Shown here in pieces: positions 26,818-35,335 of a stretch of DNA of 64,000 bases (position 1 is the stretch's first letter; each line of letters opens with the position of its first letter). Made by a program: the position numbers and the translations under genes. Below the pieces are notes generated by a model. It was not told where the DNA came from, searched no databases, and saw only the letters and a list, made by a program, of their open reading frames with translations. Source of the DNA: Vibrio sp. CB1-14 (GTDB lineage Bacteria; Pseudomonadota; Gammaproteobacteria; Enterobacterales; Vibrionaceae); assembly GCF_040412085.2 (NCBI RefSeq), contig NZ_CP115920.1:2604001-2668000 (forward strand). Direction: 5' to 3'.

Positions 26818-28935
26818 TTACTTATAAAAGTTCTCTTCTAGGCCTGCTCTCGTCACGAGTCCATCACAAGGTGCAAAGCGGTCACCGTATTTCTGAGCAT
26901 GCTCATTCATTAAGTCGACGACTTTTTTGATACCCAAAGAGTCCATGTAACGGAATGGGCCACCCAAGAATGGCGGAAAACCGATGCCGAAGATGGCACC
27001 AATGTCACCGTCACGAGGGCTGCGAATAATGCCTTCATCTAAACAGCGTACCGCCTCATTAAGCATTGGCAGCACACAGCGGATCGCGATATCTTTTTCT
27101 GACATTGTCGCTTCAGGCTTAAGACCTAACACGCTATACACTGAGCTATCAACGGTCTTCTTCTTACCTTTGTAAGTGTAAAAACCTTTACCGGACTTCC
27201 GCCCTTTTCGACCATCATTCAACAGCTTGTCGAAGACGTCAGGCCCTTGGAATCGCTCACCCAATTCATTGACCAAAATCGGCATGATCTTAGCGCCAAT
27301 ATCCACGCCAACTTCGTCAAGCAGCGTAATCGGCCCAACAGGGAACCCGAAGTCTAATAATGCTCTATCCAATGACTCAATAGGTTCGTTCGCAAGAAGC
27401 ACGTTCGCCGACTCATTCATATAGGGCGCAAGAATACGGTTTACATAGAAACCCGCTTGGTCTTTCACCACAATCGGCGTCTTACCTTGCTTTCTTGCAA
27501 ACTGAACCATAGTGGCGATGGTCTCTTCTGACGTCGTCTCATGAGGAATGACTTCCACTAGAGGCATTTTGTCTGCAGGGCTGAAATAGTGCAGACCAAC
27601 CACATTTTCTGGACGCTCAGCTTTTTCTGCAATCTGTGCGATTGGAATCGATGACGTGTTGGTCGCAAAAATAGTGGTTGGCTTCGCGTGCGTTTCCACA
27701 TCATTCACCATTTGCTGTTTTAGACCTAAGTCTTCAAACACGGCTTCAACCACTACGTCCGCTTTATCGAATCCGGTAAAGTCGGTGCCACCTGCCATTT
27801 GCAGCATTTGCGCTTGCAAATCTGCTTTAGAAATAATGCGGCGCTTGCGCTTTTTCTCTAATAGCTTGAAGTTGTAACCCAGCGCGTTGACGATACCATC
27901 ATTAGACACATCTTTAATTCGCACTGGCACTTTAGCTTTGCTGACTGTGACATGAGTAATACCCGCCCCCATTAACCCGCCACCAAGGACTACAGCGTTA
28001 TTTACCGTGTTTGGCTTAGCATCACTACCAAATTCTTTCTTCATTTCAGTGGTTGCAAAGAAGATAGAACGCAGCGCTTTTGACTCAGACGTCATGACGA
28101 GCTCACCGAAACGCTTAGCTTCGTTTTCTAGCCCTTTCTTCATGCCTTTCTCGAGACCATAACGAATCACATCCAAAATAGCGTCTGCTGCTGGATAATT
28201 GCCGCGGGTTTTTTCGTTAGTCTTTTTCGCTGCCTGATCAAAAATCACCTTGCGGCCAAGGCCAGTACCCGCCATTAGCACTTCTTTCTTGCTCAGTTTC
28301 TTGGCTTTGCGTTTTTTGCCTTTTTCCAAAAACTGTTTAGCCACATCTAGCAGAATAGTCTTCGGTACACTCGCATCAACCACGCCAAGCTTTTTGGCTT
28401 TTTTAGCGCGAAGCTGTTTACCCGTTAAGATGAGATCTAATGATGGCAGCAAACCAATCAAACGTGGCAATCGTTGAGTACCGCCAGATCCAGGCAATAA
28501 TCCAAGCTGCACTTCTGGTAAGCCGAGCTTAGTAATACCAGCATCACTACAGACTCGGTAGTCACACGCCAGCGCCAGCTCAAGCCCACCACCTAGACAA
28601 GGTCCGTGTATCGCCGAAACAACTGGGAAGGGCAAATCTGAAAGCTGCTGGAACATCTCTTGTCCTTTAGCTGCTAAAGACTGAGCTTCTTCAGCTGAAG
28701 TACAAGCATCAAGCATTCTTACGTCGGCACCAGCGATGAAGTTATCCGGTTTAAGCGAGTGGACTATCAGTCCTTTTAACTCAGATTTTTTCTGCTCTAA
28801 CTCTTCAAACAGCTGCGCCATCTCTTCCGCAAACGCAGCTTGTAACGTATTCATTTTTTCGCCTGGCACATCGATGCCAAGCCATGCGATGTTCTGCTCA
28901 TCTACTGAAAGATGAAAGGCTTTTTGTTCACTCAT
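26818..28935 (-). CDS. fadJ: Fatty acid oxidation complex alpha subunit FadJ
   Basis: A 705-aa multifunctional enzyme (E. coli 714). The N-terminal enoyl-CoA hydratase domain has [18 protein letters not shown] and [18 protein letters not shown]. The 3-hydroxyacyl-CoA dehydrogenase domain starts at [15 protein letters not shown] (about residue 315), with [17 protein letters not shown]. With FadI it forms the second beta-oxidation complex, used without oxygen in E. coli. The ATG at 28935 overlaps the fadI stop as TAATG, and GGAGG lies seven bases upstream. Confidence 0.96.
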   Translation of the reverse strand: MSEQKAFHLSVDEQNIAWLGIDVPGEKMNTLQAAFAEEMAQLFEELEQKKSELKGLIVHSLKPDNFIAGADVRMLDACTSAEEAQSLAAKGQEMFQQLSDLPFPVVSAIHGPCLGGGLELALACDYRVCSDAGITKLGLPEVQLGLLPGSGGTQRLPRLIGLLPSLDLILTGKQLRAKKAKKLGVVDASVPKTILLDVAKQFLEKGKKRKAKKLSKKEVLMAGTGLGRKVIFDQAAKKTNEKTRGNYPAADAILDVIRYGLEKGMKKGLENEAKRFGELVMTSESKALRSIFFATTEMKKEFGSDAKPNTVNNAVVLGGGLMGAGITHVTVSKAKVPVRIKDVSNDGIVNALGYNFKLLEKKRKRRIISKADLQAQMLQMAGGTDFTGFDKADVVVEAVFEDLGLKQQMVNDVETHAKPTTIFATNTSSIPIAQIAEKAERPENVVGLHYFSPADKMPLVEVIPHETTSEETIATMVQFARKQGKTPIVVKDQAGFYVNRILAPYMNESANVLLANEPIESLDRALLDFGFPVGPITLLDEVGVDIGAKIMPILVNELGERFQGPDVFDKLLNDGRKGRKSGKGFYTYKGKKKTVDSSVYSVLGLKPEATMSEKDIAIRCVLPMLNEAVRCLDEGIIRSPRDGDIGAIFGIGFPPFLGGPFRYMDSLGIKKVVDLMNEHAQKYGDRFAPCDGLVTRAGLEENFYK

Positions 28936-30257
28936 TATTCTACCTCCAGAACCATTGCTGCACCCAAGCCACCTGCTGCACACGCAGTATTAAGAGCAAG
29001 CCCTCCCCCGCGTCGCTTCAGTTCATTCAGCGTTTGCGTAATCATTCGCGCACCAGTGGCAGCGAACGGGTGACCGTAAGCAAGGGAGCCACCAAGAACG
29101 TTGAACTTATCCATGTCAATTTCACCGATCGCTTGAGAGCGACCCAATTTTTCTCGAGCGAACTTCTCGCTGGCAAACATCTTCACATTAGAGAGCGCTT
29201 GCGCCGCAAAGGCTTCGTGCATATCAATCAGCGTTAGGTCGGACAAAGAGATACCCGCGCGATCTAGCGCCATCGGTGTGGCATAGGAAGGCCCCATCAA
29301 CATATCTTCACGCACACCAATTGCTGAGAAGGCGTAAGAACGGATATAGCCTTTGATTTCAAGCCCAAGCTCTTTCGCTCGCCCTTCACGCATCAACATA
29401 ATCGCTGCTGCGCCATCCGTTAGCGGCGTACTGTTTGCTGCTGTAACGCTGCCATATTGTCTATCAAATGCTGGACGCAGTTTGCTGTAGCTAGAAAGTT
29501 CAGAGTCGTGGCGGATGTTGTTGTCTTCATCCAAGCTCTTCTTATAAGGCTCTGGAAACGCCGACATGACTTCGTCGCGCACTTTACCTTCTTTCCATGC
29601 TTGAGAGGCGAGAGTGTGAGAGCGGTGAGCAAGCCCGTCTTGTTCTAAACGAGTGATACCATGCGACTTAGCCATTTGCTCGGCAGTTTGGCCCATAGAA
29701 AGGCCTGTCGAGTACTCTGCGACGGCAGGTGGCACTGGCATCAAATCTTTAAACGATAGCTTTTTAAGAATATTGAGTTTTTGACCGACCGTTTTTGTTT
29801 TACTCAGAGCCAATAGGTTGGCAGCAAGTTTCTTGGATACGCCAATTGGTAGCACGGAAGATGAGTCTGCTCCACCAGCGATACCGGCGTCTATCGTCCC
29901 TGCCATGATACTTTCACAAACGTTGGCAGCGGCTTGGAAGCTCGTCGCACAAGCGCGAGTTACACTGTAGGCATCAGTATTAATGTCCATTCCAGTGCCC
30001 AGTACAATTTCACGAGCAATATTTGGCGCTTCTGGCATTTGCACTACTTGACCAAACACCACTTGGTCGATCAACTTAGGATCAATGTTGGTGCGCGCCA
30101 TCATTTCGGCTACGACCATTTTTCCTAAGTCCACCGCTGGTACTTGACTAAATTCGGTACTTTGGCGGGCAAAAGGGGTACGAAGCCCCGCCACAACAGC
30201 AATTCGCTCACCATTTCTAGTGGTGAGATCGATTTTCCCCACGTCCTTACTGCTCAT
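28935..30257 (-). CDS. fadI: Acetyl-CoA C-acyltransferase FadI
   Basis: A 440-aa thiolase (E. coli FadI 436). It cleaves 3-ketoacyl-CoA to acetyl-CoA and shortened acyl-CoA in the FadIJ complex. The acyl-accepting cysteine is in [13 protein letters not shown], the GHP motif is [12 protein letters not shown], and the C-terminal cysteine is in [14 protein letters not shown]. The start at 30257 is preceded by AGGAAGGAGAAA. A FadR-like operator lies 16 bases upstream. First gene of the fadIJ operon. Confidence 0.96.
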   Translation of the reverse strand: MSSKDVGKIDLTTRNGERIAVVAGLRTPFARQSTEFSQVPAVDLGKMVVAEMMARTNIDPKLIDQVVFGQVVQMPEAPNIAREIVLGTGMDINTDAYSVTRACATSFQAAANVCESIMAGTIDAGIAGGADSSSVLPIGVSKKLAANLLALSKTKTVGQKLNILKKLSFKDLMPVPPAVAEYSTGLSMGQTAEQMAKSHGITRLEQDGLAHRSHTLASQAWKEGKVRDEVMSAFPEPYKKSLDEDNNIRHDSELSSYSKLRPAFDRQYGSVTAANSTPLTDGAAAIMLMREGRAKELGLEIKGYIRSYAFSAIGVREDMLMGPSYATPMALDRAGISLSDLTLIDMHEAFAAQALSNVKMFASEKFAREKLGRSQAIGEIDMDKFNVLGGSLAYGHPFAATGARMITQTLNELKRRGGGLALNTACAAGGLGAAMVLEVE

Positions 30258-30272
30258 AGTTTCTCCTTCCTA

Positions 30273-30297
30273 AAGAGGTCTGACCACACGCATTGTA
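30273..30297 (-). promoter_or_regulatory. fadIJ promoter with FadR-like operator
   Basis: GGTCTGACC inside AGAGGTCTGACCACA (30275-30289) matches the FadR core GGTCNGACC exactly. On the minus strand a -10 candidate TACAAT covers 30297-30292, putting the start near 30285, inside the operator. FadR bound there would block transcription until long-chain acyl-CoA releases it. Confidence 0.72.
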
Positions 30298-30452
30298 ACG
30301 AGATTGTTAAGGATTTAAAACAACCGTTTGACAAATATCACTGGTTTTATTGAATAACGTGATAGGGTCGACCAAAATGGAATATGAGAAACGCGTAAAG
30401 TCGGCAACAATATGATGTGGGAAAACAAGAAGATATCGGCAGGATTTCAGGC

Positions 30453-30484
30453 AAAAAAAAACCACACAGATAATTTGTGTGGTT
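30453..30484 (-). terminator. Orphan intrinsic terminator
   Basis: On the minus strand AACCACACA - AATTATC - TGTGTGGTT followed by a run of T: a nine-pair perfect stem and a long U tail. On the plus strand there is no T tract. No minus-strand gene ends here, so it points to an unannotated RNA upstream of it. Confidence 0.9.
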
Positions 30485-30617
30485 GGAATCTCTAAAGCAA
30501 TTAACTTGCGCCAATTGAAAATAATCAGTTTCCTGATTAGGAGAAAGTAAAGTCAGCCTTCAAAAGGAAGTGTCATCTTGCTCAACATGTTAGTCCCGAA
30601 AGACCAACGAGATGACA
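30453..30617 (-). ncRNA. Candidate FNR-activated small RNA between fadI and the sigma-factor gene
   Basis: About 165 nt from the predicted start at 30617 to the orphan terminator. The 5' end forms a hairpin: UGUCAUCU (30617-30610) pairs with AGAUGACA (30578-30571) around an inner GUUGGUC/GACUAAC stem. A second hairpin, UAAUCAG-GAAA-CUGAUUA (30539-30522), has a GNRA loop. Between them lies an unpaired UUUACUUUCUCC stretch. No protein-coding frame fits. I do not recognise it as a known Vibrio RNA. Its UUUCUCCU is complementary to the fadI Shine-Dalgarno AGGAGAAA, which could be a target or chance. Confidence 0.6.
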
Positions 30618-30623
30618 GGGTTC

Positions 30624-30664
30624 ACTATAACTGCTCCACAGGTCGGAATTTTGAACTAGATCAA
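30624..30664 (-). promoter_or_regulatory. FNR-type class II promoter for the candidate small RNA
   Basis: On the minus strand TTGATctagTTCAA (30664-30651) matches the FNR consensus TTGAT-N4-ATCAA at 9 of 10 positions. A -10 box TATAGT (30629-30624) follows. The predicted start at 30617 puts the site centre (30657.5) about 40.5 bp upstream, essentially the class II position of -41.5. Reading the other way, no -10 lies at the right distance. Confidence 0.6.
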
Positions 30665-30719
30665 TTTTGTGTGACTTTACTGACACTGCAGAACAAAAAA
30701 CACGGTTCACAGAGCGAAA

Positions 30720-31295
30720 ATGGGGGCTCCTGTGTCATTAATTAAAAATTTTGGAAATAAATTCTCCAAACGTCCGGTCAACTCGGATATGGACAGACAA
30801 AGAAAATACGAAGCACTGGTGCGTGCTTATCATCGCGACCTTTTCCGATACGCGTATTGGCTATGCAAAGACAAGCCTATCGCGGAGGATTTGGTTCAGG
30901 AAACTTGCCTTCGAGCTTGGAAGTCATTAGACAGCTTGCAAGATGAAAAGGCAGCGAAATCGTGGCTTATCACTATTTTGCGCAGAGAGAACGCAAGACG
31001 TTTTGAACGTAAGCAGTTCGATCTGGTCGATATTGATGACTACGGCAACGATGCAAAAGTCTCTGATGACCCTCACCACCAACAGGAATGGCTTCAAGCA
31101 CAGATAATGAAACTCGACGTCGAGTATCGCGAACCTCTTTTTCTGCAAGTCGTCGGCGGCTTTAGTGGTGAAGAGATTGGCAACATACTCGACTTAAACA
31201 AGAATACCGTTATGACTCGATTATTTAGAGCTCGAAACCAGCTTAAAGAGATGCTTGAGTCTGAGGATGCACATAGGGGGCAACAAAATGGATGA
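30720..31295 (+). CDS. ECF-type sigma-70 family RNA polymerase sigma factor
   Basis: 191 aa from the first ATG, or 168 aa from ATG 30789 (MDRQRKYEALVRAYH), which fits the family better; neither has a good ribosome site. Region 2 is RDLFRYAYWLCKDKPIAEDLVQETCLRAWKSL, and region 4 is FLQVVGGFSGEEIGNILDLNKNTVMTRLFRARNQL. It is of the ECF group and directs RNA polymerase to an unknown regulon. It overlaps the next gene by eight bases, which is typical of a sigma/anti-sigma pair. Confidence 0.88.
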   Translation: MGAPVSLIKNFGNKFSKRPVNSDMDRQRKYEALVRAYHRDLFRYAYWLCKDKPIAEDLVQETCLRAWKSLDSLQDEKAAKSWLITILRRENARRFERKQFDLVDIDDYGNDAKVSDDPHHQQEWLQAQIMKLDVEYREPLFLQVVGGFSGEEIGNILDLNKNTVMTRLFRARNQLKEMLESEDAHRGQQNG

Positions 31296-32007
31296 GTTAG
31301 AATTCCGTCGTCGCGTTATGTCCGATCCTAAGGCAAGAGATCCGGAGCTGTTGGACGCGACCAAAAACAGTGAGGCTAACGCCAAATACCTGGATGATAT
31401 TCTAGGCCTAGATGCGCGTATTGAACAGGCAATGAAAGTTGACGTGCCTGACGATCTTGCCGATCGAATTTTGTTCAACCAGCCACCGGAAAATAATGTC
31501 GTTAAGGTTAGCTTTAGCAAAAAAGCGCTATCATTGGCTGCTTCTGTGATGTTTGCGTTTGGTTTGCTTGTTGGTCAAATTAACTGGGGTAATGTTGTCG
31601 TGTCTGACGCGCAAGCATCACTGCCAGAAATGGCCATGGAGCACTTCAACGCTGAGAAAAGCTTTATTGACTCTTTGGATGAAAATCCCTCAAAAGAGCA
31701 AATCAACGCCAAGCTATTGCCGTTTGCCTATCAGTTGGGACAAAGCTTTCCGTATCATGTGTTTTACATTAATCATTGTGGTTTTGGTGATTCAAATGCA
31801 ATGCACATCGTGTTTGAAGGCGAGAAAGGCAAAGTCACTATGTTTCTCACAGGTATTGCCACTGACCACGTGGAAAACTTCGATAAAGATGGCATGGCAG
31901 GCATGGTTAAGCCAATGGGCGACAGTAGCTTTGTCCTCGTTGGTGAAGAAGGCGAAGATCTAGCGAAAATCGGCGAAACAATCAAAAAAGTCATGAATCC
32001 TGCGTAG
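31288..32007 (+). CDS. DUF3379 protein, probable membrane anti-sigma factor
   Basis: A protein of 239 aa. The N-terminal 70 residues are charged and helical (MDELEFRRRVMSDPKARDP...), followed by one membrane segment at about residues 80-100 (ALSLAASVMFAFGLLVGQ). A periplasmic domain of about 130 residues contains VFYINHCGFGDSNAMHIVFEG. The layout and the eight-base overlap with the sigma-factor gene are those of an anti-sigma factor; that role is inference. AGGGGG precedes the ATG at 31288 by seven bases. Confidence 0.82.
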   Translation: MDELEFRRRVMSDPKARDPELLDATKNSEANAKYLDDILGLDARIEQAMKVDVPDDLADRILFNQPPENNVVKVSFSKKALSLAASVMFAFGLLVGQINWGNVVVSDAQASLPEMAMEHFNAEKSFIDSLDENPSKEQINAKLLPFAYQLGQSFPYHVFYINHCGFGDSNAMHIVFEGEKGKVTMFLTGIATDHVENFDKDGMAGMVKPMGDSSFVLVGEEGEDLAKIGETIKKVMNPA

Positions 32008-32024
32008 AAATGTTGACTTAATAA

Positions 32025-32053
32025 GGCTTATCCTTTTCGGGTAAGCTTTTTTT
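32025..32053 (+). terminator. Terminator after the DUF3379 gene
   Basis: GCTTATCC - TTTTC - GGGTAAGC followed by TTTTTTT. Eight pairs with one G-U. It separates the sigma/DUF3379 pair from fadL. Confidence 0.85.
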
Positions 32054-32154
32054 GTACCCTCACTCAAATTTAGAGCACCAGCTCTAATAATCCGCATATT
32101 CGATGCATTTACTGCCAGTTAGTCGTCATTTATATACTTTTTACGTCATTTTTA

Positions 32155-32183
32155 TTACTGGTCAGATTTCTAATGTCTATACT
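32155..32183 (+). promoter_or_regulatory. Promoter of the first fadL with FadR-like site
   Basis: TTACTG (32155-32160), 17 bases, TATACT (32178-32183). The -35 region overlaps ACTGGTCAGATTT (32157-32169), which matches the left half and centre of the FadR consensus AACTGGTCNGACC. The start would be near 32190, about 80 bases before fadL. Confidence 0.6.
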
Positions 32184-32270
32184 AGCGATTAGGATCAGCC
32201 CCGAATTGAGTTTTAACTCAATTTACACTAACGCCCATAAGAGGCGATTACAAAAAAGGATGTATACTAA

Positions 32271-33566
32271 ATGACTACTTCGCGTCTGTATAAAAAAACA
32301 CTATTAGCAGTGGCAGTCTCGTCACTCACTTTCGCCTCCCAACAAGCAGCAGCCGCTGGTTTCCAGCTCAACTCTCAATCTGCAACCGGTCTAGGCCGTG
32401 CGTTTGCAGGTGATGCTGTTATTGCCGACAACGCGTCGGTAATGTCACGTAATGCTGCGGCTATGACTTTGTTTGATTCTCACCAGTTTTCTGGTGGTGT
32501 GAACTACATTAAGACAAGTATTGATGTTAAAGATGTAAACTACAGCCCAATTCCTGGCGTACTACCAACTCAAAATTTAGGTAGCACCAACAACTCTAGT
32601 GGTACTCCAGTTCCTAATATTTACTATATCCATAAGGTAAATGACCGTTTGGCTCTAGGTGCAGGCATCTATTCAAACTTTGGTACAAACAACGAGTTTG
32701 ACTCAAACTTTGGTGCAGGTACCGGTGGTGCTATTGACTCTGATGGTGACGGTATCCCAGATACTCCTTATCCAGATGCGTCTGTTTTTGGCGGTACTAC
32801 TAAAATTGCTAGTGTGAACTACACCCTAAACGCAGCTTATCGACTTAACGACCAATGGAGCATTGGTGGTGGTATTGACATTGTCAGTGGTTCAGGCGAG
32901 TTAAAGCGTGATTTTTACGCGAATCAAGTTAATGCTGTTGATATTGATGTATCAGGCACAGGTATTGGTTTCAACTTGGGTACTGTCTATGAGCTAGACG
33001 AGAATAACCGCTTTGGCTTTGCTTATCACTACAGTCCAGAAATCGAAGCTGGTGGTACACTCAAATTAGGTGGCGTTGATACTGGTGAAAAACTGAAGCT
33101 TCCTCTACCAAGTATGGCGGAATTCTCTGGTTACCATAAGATCTCAGACACTAAGTTTGCAGTTCACTATAGCCTACAGTGGATTGGCTGGAGTGTATTC
33201 GACAAAGTAGAAACCACTGGTGGTACAACAATCAAAGACTACGAGTGGAAAGATGGTTACCACGTAGCGATTGGTGGTACATATTACCTAAACGACGCTT
33301 GGACATTACGTGCTGGTTACATGCACGATACGGCAGCACAAGACAAGCTAACCTCTATTTCGGTTCCTGATTCAAACCGTAATTGGTTCTCTGCAGGTGT
33401 TGGTTACAACTTCAACAAGCACCATGTAGTTGATTTTGGTTTTACTTACCTAATGGGTGAAGATGTTAATGTTCAAGAGACTCAGGTCCCTGGTATTACA
33501 CAGCTAACTGCAACAACTAAAGCTAACGCAATCCTAGCTGGTATTCAATACAGCTACAGCTTTTAA
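32271..33566 (+). CDS. fadL: Long-chain fatty acid outer membrane porin FadL (copy 1)
   Basis: A 431-aa outer-membrane beta-barrel of the FadL/TodX family. The signal peptide ends ...QQAAA-AGFQL, leaving the conserved AGFQLNSQSATGLGRAFAG plug N-terminus. The C-terminus ends in YSYSF with the terminal aromatic needed for barrel assembly. The plug motif NPA is here NAA (SRNAAAMTLF). An Asp-rich loop DSDGDGIPDTPYPDAS looks like a calcium-binding thrombospondin-type repeat. Own promoter and terminator; paralogue next door. Confidence 0.93.
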   Translation: MTTSRLYKKTLLAVAVSSLTFASQQAAAAGFQLNSQSATGLGRAFAGDAVIADNASVMSRNAAAMTLFDSHQFSGGVNYIKTSIDVKDVNYSPIPGVLPTQNLGSTNNSSGTPVPNIYYIHKVNDRLALGAGIYSNFGTNNEFDSNFGAGTGGAIDSDGDGIPDTPYPDASVFGGTTKIASVNYTLNAAYRLNDQWSIGGGIDIVSGSGELKRDFYANQVNAVDIDVSGTGIGFNLGTVYELDENNRFGFAYHYSPEIEAGGTLKLGGVDTGEKLKLPLPSMAEFSGYHKISDTKFAVHYSLQWIGWSVFDKVETTGGTTIKDYEWKDGYHVAIGGTYYLNDAWTLRAGYMHDTAAQDKLTSISVPDSNRNWFSAGVGYNFNKHHVVDFGFTYLMGEDVNVQETQVPGITQLTATTKANAILAGIQYSYSF

Positions 33567-33586
33567 GCGCTAGCTAGTCATACCTC

Positions 33587-33615
33587 AAAAGGGTCGATAA
33601 TTCGACCCTTTTTGC
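33587..33615 (+). terminator. Terminator after fadL copy 1
   Basis: AAAAGGGTCGA - TAAT - TCGACCCTTTT followed by TGCTTTT. An eleven-pair perfect stem 20 bases after the stop. The second fadL is therefore transcribed separately. Confidence 0.95.
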
Positions 33616-33822
33616 TTTTCTGTACCTACTCTCACCTTCCCTCCTTACAGCTGTACGCTCAAACTTTACAACATCTCGATAACAACCAGAATATTCACCT
33701 AATATATATAACTCACCGATAGATAATCTTGAATGTGCACTTTTAGCCACAAAATAGTTTTAAAGTCATTACTCTAAAAATAGAATCTGCGCTCTAAACG
33801 CAATTAATTTGAGCGAACAATA

Positions 33823-35109
33823 ATGATAAATACCAAATACTCTCCCCTTGCTATTGCAGTGGTATTGGGAACACTAGCGTCTACGACTGCGTCTGCAGCA
33901 GGCTTTCAACTTGCTGAGTACTCTGCTACTGGCCTAGGCCGAGCTTACGCTGGTGAAGCCGCAATGGCGGATAACGCCGGTGCACAGTGGCGTAACCCTG
34001 CAATGCTTACCTACCTAGAAGGTACACAAATTTCCGGCGGTGTGTTGTACGTTGAGCCTAATATTGATGTTAAAGGTACAGCAACGATTTTTGGCCAACC
34101 TGTATACACCGAAGCAAAAGATATTGCTCACAGTGCACCAGTACCAAACCTTTATATTTCCCACCAAATTAACGACAAATGGTTCGCAGGTTTAGCTCTA
34201 AGCTCAAACTATGGCATGGAGACCGAGTTAGACAGCGAGTTCAAAGCAACTCAATATGGTAATGAAGCGAAGATCATGACCGTTGAAGCTGTGGCAAACC
34301 TTGGTTACCAGATAAATGATGCATTCAGTGTTGGTGGTGGTATTCGTTTTGTAACTGGTGAAGGTAAGATTGGCGCAACGGCACCTTTCACACTTCCTAC
34401 ATCAGCAACTACAGCGATTCAAAAAGGCTCATACCTTAAATATGTCGAAGGCACTGACAGCTCATGGGGCTATGTTCTTGGTGCCGCATGGCAAATCAAC
34501 GATAACCATCGCCTCGGTTTTGCCTACAAATCAGAAGTCATGATGGATTTTGACGGATACGGCGAAGGCGAAGTCTTCCACTTTCAAGGTCGTCGCGACG
34601 GCAAGCTTAGCGTAGCACTACCTGCAACCGCAGAAATTGCCTCTTTCCACCAACTAACAGACCAATGGGCGATGCACGCAAGCATTAACTGGACCCAGTG
34701 GAGCAGCTTTGAAAAACTAGAAGCTGAGTTTGTTGATGGCGTCACTTCTCCAATCAAGAACGAGAACTGGAAAGACAGCTACCGCTTTGCATTGGGTACA
34801 ACCTATCAGTTGAACAGCAAACTTGCGCTGCGTGGTGGTGTCGCCTACGACATGTCTGCGGTTGACGACAAATACCGTACTACAACGATTCCAGAGACTG
34901 ACCGTACTTGGCTTAGTGCAGGTGTTAGCTACGCCTTTACTAAGCAATTTACTTTGGATGGCGGTCTGACCTACATCATGGCTCGCGACGCGTCTATTGT
35001 TGAACCACGTGATAAGCTGGATGAAAGCGCGGCCGTGTTTGGCACGTTTGAAGGTGAAATCTCAGGTGATGTTTGGATTGCGGGTATTCAAGCTAACTAC
35101 CGTTTCTAA
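33823..35109 (+). CDS. fadL: Long-chain fatty acid outer membrane porin FadL (copy 2)
   Basis: A 428-aa protein of the same family as the gene before it. Signal peptide ...STTASA-AGFQLAEYSATGLGRAYAG. Here the plug motif is the usual NPA (WRNPAMLTYL). It ends in ANYRF, a barrel C-terminus. It lacks the Asp-rich loop of copy 1. No FadR-like site was found in the 256-bp gap before it, so the two paralogues may be regulated differently. It ends at a strong terminator. Confidence 0.93.
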   Translation: MINTKYSPLAIAVVLGTLASTTASAAGFQLAEYSATGLGRAYAGEAAMADNAGAQWRNPAMLTYLEGTQISGGVLYVEPNIDVKGTATIFGQPVYTEAKDIAHSAPVPNLYISHQINDKWFAGLALSSNYGMETELDSEFKATQYGNEAKIMTVEAVANLGYQINDAFSVGGGIRFVTGEGKIGATAPFTLPTSATTAIQKGSYLKYVEGTDSSWGYVLGAAWQINDNHRLGFAYKSEVMMDFDGYGEGEVFHFQGRRDGKLSVALPATAEIASFHQLTDQWAMHASINWTQWSSFEKLEAEFVDGVTSPIKNENWKDSYRFALGTTYQLNSKLALRGGVAYDMSAVDDKYRTTTIPETDRTWLSAGVSYAFTKQFTLDGGLTYIMARDASIVEPRDKLDESAAVFGTFEGEISGDVWIAGIQANYRF

Positions 35110-35142
35110 TCTCCTGATTTAACATCAAACGCAGTAAATTGA

Positions 35143-35263
35143 TCGTCATCCCCTTGCAAAAGGGGATCTCATACAGCGCGTCGCAAACTCAAATTTTGAG
35201 TTAGTCGAACAATCTAAGTTGGTCACGCGCTTGGGGAGATCTTCACTTTGGTGAAGATGACGA
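35143..35263. repeat. Single REPIN/MITE-like inverted element
   Basis: 121 bp bounded by TCGTCATC and GATGACGA, a perfect 8-bp terminal inverted repeat. The left end forms ATCCCCTT-GCAA-AAGGGGAT, the right end ATCTTCAC-TTTG-GTGAAGAT, both eight-pair hairpins with four-base loops. The layout and the GTCAT(T/C)CC start resemble the unit of the array at 19651-20287. Non-coding. Confidence 0.65.
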
Positions 35264-35280
35264 CCAGTTATGGACAAATA

Positions 35281-35311
35281 CGTCACTCGATTGAGTGACG
35301 TTTTTCTTTTT
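35281..35311 (+). terminator. Terminator after fadL copy 2
   Basis: CGTCACTC - GATT - GAGTGACG followed by TTTTTCTTTTT. It lies 171 bases after the stop because the REPIN-like element is in between, and just before the convergent mlaA stop. Confidence 0.93.
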
Positions 35312-35335
35312 ACTCACTAGAACGATTCTTTAAAG

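Noticed and set aside
30651..30700. FNR-type site acting rightward on the sigma-factor gene
   Set aside because: No -10 box lies about 30 bases downstream in that direction, while the leftward spacing is near perfect.
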